NCBI GenBank assembly: GCA_030266985.1
Contig: JAJDJB010000005.1
Location: forward strand, 1 to 58,038
Direction: 5' to 3'
DNA from: Synergistaceae bacterium OttesenSCG-928-D05
GTDB taxonomy: Bacteria; Synergistota; Synergistia; Synergistales; Synergistaceae
Length of the DNA: 58,038 bases
In this document: piece after piece, positions 54,471-58,038 of the stretch
Layout of the letters: each line of letters begins with the position of its first letter
Position numbering within the stretch: position 1 is the stretch's first letter
Notes under the pieces: generated by a model
Told to the model about the DNA's origin: nothing
The model's input: only the letters and a program-made list of their open reading frames with translations
The model's database searches: none
Position numbers and translations under genes: made by a program

Positions 54471-54479
54471 TGCTATAAT
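54471..54479 (+). promoter_or_regulatory. Extended -10 promoter candidate before the dGTPase gene
   Basis: TGC-TATAAT forms a perfect extended -10. The predicted transcription start lies inside the left arm of the ppdK terminator, so this promoter would escape the terminator of the upstream gene. Confidence 0.45.
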
Positions 54480-54481
54480 AG

Positions 54482-54510
54482 ACGGCAGGGCGAAGGCCCT
54501 GCCGTTTTTA
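54482..54510 (+). terminator. Rho-independent terminator after ppdK
   Basis: A perfect 10-bp stem ACGGCAGGGC / GCCCTGCCGT with loop GAAG, followed by TTTTA. Confidence 0.85.
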
Positions 54511-54533
54511 TATACAAGAGAAGGATGATACAA

Positions 54534-55547
54534 ATGCAGCAAGAGACGCCTAGAGAAAAATGGGAAAACATAGAAAAAATAATCCTGTCGCAGCACGCCT
54601 GCCTTTCCACGCAGAGCAGGGGGAGGCAGACGCCGGAAGAAGAGTCCGCCCTCAGGACCTGCTTTCAGCGAGACAGAGACCGTATCCTGCACAGCAAATC
54701 GTTTCGCAGGCTCAAACACAAAACGCAGGTGCTCCTGCTGCCGGAAGGCGATCATTACCGCACGCGTCTGACCCATACGCTTGAAGTTTCGCAAATCGCG
54801 CGAACGATTTCCCGTGCGCTCGCGCTCAACGAAGACCTCACCGAAGCGATCGCGCTCGGTCATGACCTGGGACACACGCCTTTTGGCCACATGGGCGAAA
54901 TGGTCCTCAACAAACTTGCGCAGGAGCATGGAATTGGCGGATTCCACCACGCGGCGCAAAGCCTCCGCGTCGTGGACCACCTCGAAAAAGACGGAAAAGG
55001 GTTGAACCTGACGTGGGAAGTCCGCATGGGGATTATCCAGCACTCGAAAGGACAGGTTGACGTTCGCTCCGGTTATGACCTGGAGCAGCCGAGTTCCGTT
55101 GAAGCATGGGTCGTACGTATCTCGGATTCGATCGCCTATCTCAACCACGACCTGGACGACGCCCTTCGCGCAAAAATGCTGACGAAAGAAGAACTGCCGG
55201 GGGATATCCTGACAAAAATCGGCGCGAAACACAGCGAACGCGTCAACACCCTCGTCATGGATATCATTGCCCACAGCAGCGACGGAAAGCTATCCTTCAG
55301 CCCCGATATCCTAAAAAACATAGAGACGCTGCGCTCGTTCCTCTACAGCAACGTCTACGCGCGCGCAAACGCCCAAATAGAAGATTCCCGCGTCGAGCAC
55401 GTCCTGTCTTCCCTCTTTGGGTACGAAATGAAAAGAAACAACGGCAACCCGCAGGCCGCCGTTGATTTTATTTCCGGTATGACAGACAAATTCGCGCTGC
55501 AGCTATTTCAGGAGTTGTTCGTTCCCTCGCCCTGGCCCTATCTTTAG
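54534..55547 (+). CDS. Deoxyguanosinetriphosphate triphosphohydrolase-like protein
   Basis: A 337-residue HD-domain dNTPase. RDRDRILHSKSFRRLKHKTQV, RTRLTHTLEVSQIART (first metal His), LGHDLGHTPFGHMGE (HD pair) and SDSIAYLNHDLDDA are family signatures. Length is that of the short type 2-like group rather than E. coli Dgt. GAGAAGG nine bases upstream supports the ATG at 54534. Its stop overlaps the convergent PBP gene by four bases. Confidence 0.9.
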   Translation: MQQETPREKWENIEKIILSQHACLSTQSRGRQTPEEESALRTCFQRDRDRILHSKSFRRLKHKTQVLLLPEGDHYRTRLTHTLEVSQIARTISRALALNEDLTEAIALGHDLGHTPFGHMGEMVLNKLAQEHGIGGFHHAAQSLRVVDHLEKDGKGLNLTWEVRMGIIQHSKGQVDVRSGYDLEQPSSVEAWVVRISDSIAYLNHDLDDALRAKMLTKEELPGDILTKIGAKHSERVNTLVMDIIAHSSDGKLSFSPDILKNIETLRSFLYSNVYARANAQIEDSRVEHVLSSLFGYEMKRNNGNPQAAVDFISGMTDKFALQLFQELFVPSPWPYL

Positions 55548-57832
55548 TCCGTCTTGATGTTATATTGCTTCAGCAGGTCCTGGAAGCGCGCTTCGTAGTC
55601 GTCCTTGCCCTCGCTTACGCCCTTATAGGGATCGGAACTGCTCTGCGGAACTTTTGCGGGTTCCTTCTCCTCGCGCTTCTGCGTGGTGATGATGAGCCCG
55701 TCGTCCTGCGTATAGACCGGATCTTCGACAGGGTGGACCGGCGCCAGTGCGTACTCCATGCGCGTCATCTCGTCATCAATCGGCGCCAGCAGAAGCTGCG
55801 GCGCGTTTCCGTCCGCCTGTGCGTCCGCCAGTGTTCCGCCATGCCACGGACACAGCGAAGACGGCGCCTGTCCGACCGGGACTAAAATACTGGCCGCAGT
55901 GCATCCCGGAGCGGCCAGGAACCCGGTGTGCCGGCAGATCCTGATCGACTCGACGGAAGCGTCCGAAGGGATGCCGAACGTCTTCGGTAAATTCAGCTTC
56001 TTTACCGCAAAATCCATAAATTCCTTCCAGACGGGGACGGCAGCGATCGTTCCCGTCTGCTTGCCGCCGAGCGGCGTATGATCGTCGTTGCCCACATAAA
56101 CCACGACGACCAGCCCCGGAATCCCGCCGACAAACCACGCGTCCGTCCAGTCGTTCGTCGTTCCCGTCTTTCCGAACGTCTCATAATCCTTCATATTCGC
56201 GCGCGCGCCGGTTCCCCAGGACGCGACCTGCATCAGCATCGAACGCATCGTAACGGCAACGGTCGGCGCAATCGCGGGTTCAATCTTCGGGCCGTTCTGC
56301 TCCAAAAAAGACCCCGTCTTGGAGCGCACGACCTTGATGCCGTAAGGGTCGATTTTATAGCCGTTGTTCGCAAAAACAGAATAAGCGACGCCCATTTCAA
56401 GCGGCGTTACGCTGGGCGTTCCCAGCGCGATCGAAAGATCTTCCGGCAAATACTGCGTCGTAATGCCGATACGGCGCGCCAGATTGATAATGCGCCCCAC
56501 GCCGTCTATCTGCGCAAGGCGGACCGAAACCGTATTCAAAGAACGTGCCAGCGCGTCGACAAGCGTCACCTCGCCCGCAAATTGCTTTGAATAGTTACCC
56601 GGCTCCCAGCCGTTCGGGAAGTGCAGCGGCGCGTCCAGCAGATGGTCGACGGGGCGGTAACCCTGTTCCATCGCGGTCGCGTAAATGACCGGCTTGAAAG
56701 CCGAACCCGGCTGCCGGAACGCCTGCGTCGCCCTGTTGAACTTACTGTCGTCAAAATTGCGGCCGCCTACAAGCGCCAGAATTTCGCCCGTATTTGGGTC
56801 CAACGCGACCAGAGCGCCCTCATGTTTCATCTTGGAGATTAGTTCCTCCGCCTTCTTCTGAAGGTCTATATCGATGGTCGTATAGATTCGAAGTCCGCCG
56901 CGATACACCTGCTCGGCGCCGTAGGTCGGCAGCAGATGGCGAAAGAGAAGATGCGAAACGAAGTGCGGCGCGTCCTTTAAAAAAATACTCGAGCTCCGCG
57001 GTTCCCGCTCGCGAAGCGGCGGCTGCTCCGTAACGCTCGATTCGTAATCCGTGTTCGAGATCCAGTTCAAATCCAGCATGCGGCGCAGTACATATTCCTT
57101 CCTCGACTGCGAACGCTCCTGGTTTCGATACGGCGTAAACGTCTCCGGCGCGGCGATAAGCCCCGCAAGGATAGCCGACTCCGCGATATCCAGATCGATC
57201 GGCATCTTGCCGAAATACATCTTAGAAGCGGAATCGATCCCATAAGTACCGTGCCCCATATAAATCGTGTTCAGATACATCTCGAGAATCTGATCTTTCG
57301 AATAAATCTTCTCAAGACGCATCGCAAGGATCGCTTCCTTAATCTTCCTCGTTATCGTCTTTTCCTTTGTTAAGAAAAGATTTCGCGCAAGCTGCTGCGT
57401 TATCGTGCTGCCGCCCTGGCGCGCGCCGCGGTGCGTGAAGTCGACCAGGCCGGCGCGGATGATTGAAGAAATCTTGATTCCCGAGTGGTCGTAAAAATCT
57501 CCATCCTCAGCCGCAAGCACGGCCTTAATCATCCAGGGGGAGATGCCCTCGAGCTTTACCCAGGTACGGTCCTCTTCAAAAAGACGCGTGACAAGCTGAT
57601 CGTTCCTGTCGTAAATCATTGTGGCAAGGCTCGGTTCGTGCGCAAGAATCTCCTCCGTGCTGGGGAGAGTCTTCGCGACATCCTTCAGAAAGAACAGCAG
57701 AAACACTGCCGTGCATGCCAAACCAATTACAAACAACAGGAGCAGAGTAGAGAGTAAAGATTTGATTTTAGAGCGTTTTTTCTTTTTTTTTCGCAGGGAA
57801 AAATCCTTGTCTTTGTTTTGCCGCTCGGACAT
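55544..57832 (-). CDS. Class A penicillin-binding protein (PBP1A-type)
   Basis: A 762-residue bifunctional wall synthase. A lysine-rich cytosolic end and one helix (about 24-48) precede the GT51 glycosyltransferase with the catalytic Glu of AAEDGDFYDHSG (about 109) and RQGGSTITQQLARN. The transpeptidase has Ser377-x-x-Lys380 (GSAFKPV), an SLN motif and KTGTTND near 554. The C-terminal 100 residues are proline/acidic and unassigned, with a CRHTG...PGC cysteine pair. GGAGGT precedes the ATG. It is probably Gram-negative-like PBP1A. Confidence 0.94.
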   Translation of the reverse strand: MSERQNKDKDFSLRKKKKKRSKIKSLLSTLLLLFVIGLACTAVFLLFFLKDVAKTLPSTEEILAHEPSLATMIYDRNDQLVTRLFEEDRTWVKLEGISPWMIKAVLAAEDGDFYDHSGIKISSIIRAGLVDFTHRGARQGGSTITQQLARNLFLTKEKTITRKIKEAILAMRLEKIYSKDQILEMYLNTIYMGHGTYGIDSASKMYFGKMPIDLDIAESAILAGLIAAPETFTPYRNQERSQSRKEYVLRRMLDLNWISNTDYESSVTEQPPLREREPRSSSIFLKDAPHFVSHLLFRHLLPTYGAEQVYRGGLRIYTTIDIDLQKKAEELISKMKHEGALVALDPNTGEILALVGGRNFDDSKFNRATQAFRQPGSAFKPVIYATAMEQGYRPVDHLLDAPLHFPNGWEPGNYSKQFAGEVTLVDALARSLNTVSVRLAQIDGVGRIINLARRIGITTQYLPEDLSIALGTPSVTPLEMGVAYSVFANNGYKIDPYGIKVVRSKTGSFLEQNGPKIEPAIAPTVAVTMRSMLMQVASWGTGARANMKDYETFGKTGTTNDWTDAWFVGGIPGLVVVVYVGNDDHTPLGGKQTGTIAAVPVWKEFMDFAVKKLNLPKTFGIPSDASVESIRICRHTGFLAAPGCTAASILVPVGQAPSSLCPWHGGTLADAQADGNAPQLLLAPIDDEMTRMEYALAPVHPVEDPVYTQDDGLIITTQKREEKEPAKVPQSSSDPYKGVSEGKDDYEARFQDLLKQYNIKTD

Positions 57833-57922
57833 ACAGCGTAACCTCCAGTCGAGTTAAAAGCGGTGACCATCCACATTTTCAGGTGTTGAAAGCATGGAAA
57901 TATATCTATCGCATACCGCATG

Positions 57923-57931
57923 ATTATAGCA
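57923..57931 (-). promoter_or_regulatory. Extended -10 promoter of the PBP gene
   Basis: On the minus strand TGC-TATAAT, about 90 bases before the PBP start. No strong -35 is present, as is common for extended -10 promoters. Confidence 0.5.
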
Positions 57932-57962
57932 TGACAAATTTCATAAATTTGAAAAAAAAGGC

Positions 57963-57991
57963 TTGCATTTTCTGCAAAAGCGTAGTATATT
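57963..57991 (+). promoter_or_regulatory. Promoter reading out of the right edge
   Basis: TTGCAT, 17 bases, then TATATT. It is divergent from the PBP promoter and drives a gene beyond the window. Confidence 0.6.
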
Positions 57992-57999
57992 AACCGCTG

Positions 58000-58028
58000 T
58001 CGCCGTTGAGGCAGGTACTTTCCGGCGA
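58000..58028 (+). repeat. Inverted repeat in the leader at the right edge
   Basis: TCGCCG (58000-58005) pairs with CGGCGA (58023-58028), starting about nine bases after the -10. It would form a hairpin near the 5' end of the outgoing transcript. Identity cannot be judged because the window ends. Confidence 0.35.
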
Positions 58029-58038
58029 TTTGAACCTT

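Noticed and set aside
1-58038. CRISPR arrays, insertion sequences, phage or integrase genes
   Set aside because: No direct-repeat arrays, transposase motifs or integrase motifs were seen in any frame; gene content is core throughout.

Overview
The window is a gene-dense, mostly housekeeping stretch of a bacterial chromosome. GC content is moderate to high, genes are tightly packed, and ATGA/TAATG overlaps and UUG/GUG starts are common. No insertion sequence, phage gene, CRISPR array or rRNA was seen. Protein families and gene order suggest an anaerobic, amino-acid-using diderm, most likely a member of Synergistota (Cloacibacillus/Synergistes-like). That placement is an inference from family flavour and gene order; no marker-gene search could be run.

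Layout. 0.2-1.5 kb: an acidic amino acid/cation symporter on the minus strand. 1.7-5.8 kb: a compact operon of a complex-I antiporter-like protein, a small membrane protein, a NuoH-like protein and a cytosolic asparaginase, with no hydrophilic redox subunit. 5.8-10 kb: glnS, then a DUF1538 membrane protein coupled to a two-domain PII-like protein. 10-14 kb: divergent gltX and polA. 14.3-19.5 kb: rpmE, thyX, a DUF1385 protein, prfA, prmC and a trxB with an extra C-terminal domain. 19.7-32.6 kb: an M48 protease, then a long co-directional run dnaX-dnaE-mtrB-pyk-nfo-cdaA-cdaR-glmM. 32.6-34.7 kb, minus strand: a PerR-type regulator, a CPBP-family membrane protein and an exported protein of unknown function, behind a near-consensus PerR box. 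34.9-43 kb: tRNA-Gln, glmU, prs, rplY, pth, a frameshifted mfd, mazG and a NifU-like gene. 43-55.5 kb: phoH-pgpH-ybeY-cdd-era-recO-glyQ-glyS, ppdK and a dGTPase-like gene. 55.5-57.8 kb, minus strand: a class A penicillin-binding protein.

How the genes work together. Cell-wall precursor supply (glmM, glmU) and c-di-AMP turnover (CdaA, its regulator CdaR and a PgpH-type hydrolase) sit with a wall polymerase. PEP/pyruvate interconversion is covered in both directions by Pyk and PpdK. Translation genes (glnS, gltX, glyQS, prfA, prmC, rpmE, rplY, pth, ybeY, era, tRNA-Gln) and replication/repair genes (polA, dnaX, dnaE, nfo, recO, mfd, mazG) make up most of the rest.

The most notable points are: (1) the stand-alone NuoN/L-like plus NuoH-like membrane module joined to an asparaginase; (2) a complete TRAP (MtrB) with all RNA-binding residues, overlapping dnaE, with an alternative longer start; (3) a PerR operon whose own promoter carries a 14/15 PerR box; (4) mfd broken only at an A8 tract, consistent with slippage, a recent mutation or a sequencing error; and (5) a thioredoxin reductase fused to a thioredoxin-like domain that lacks the redox cysteines.
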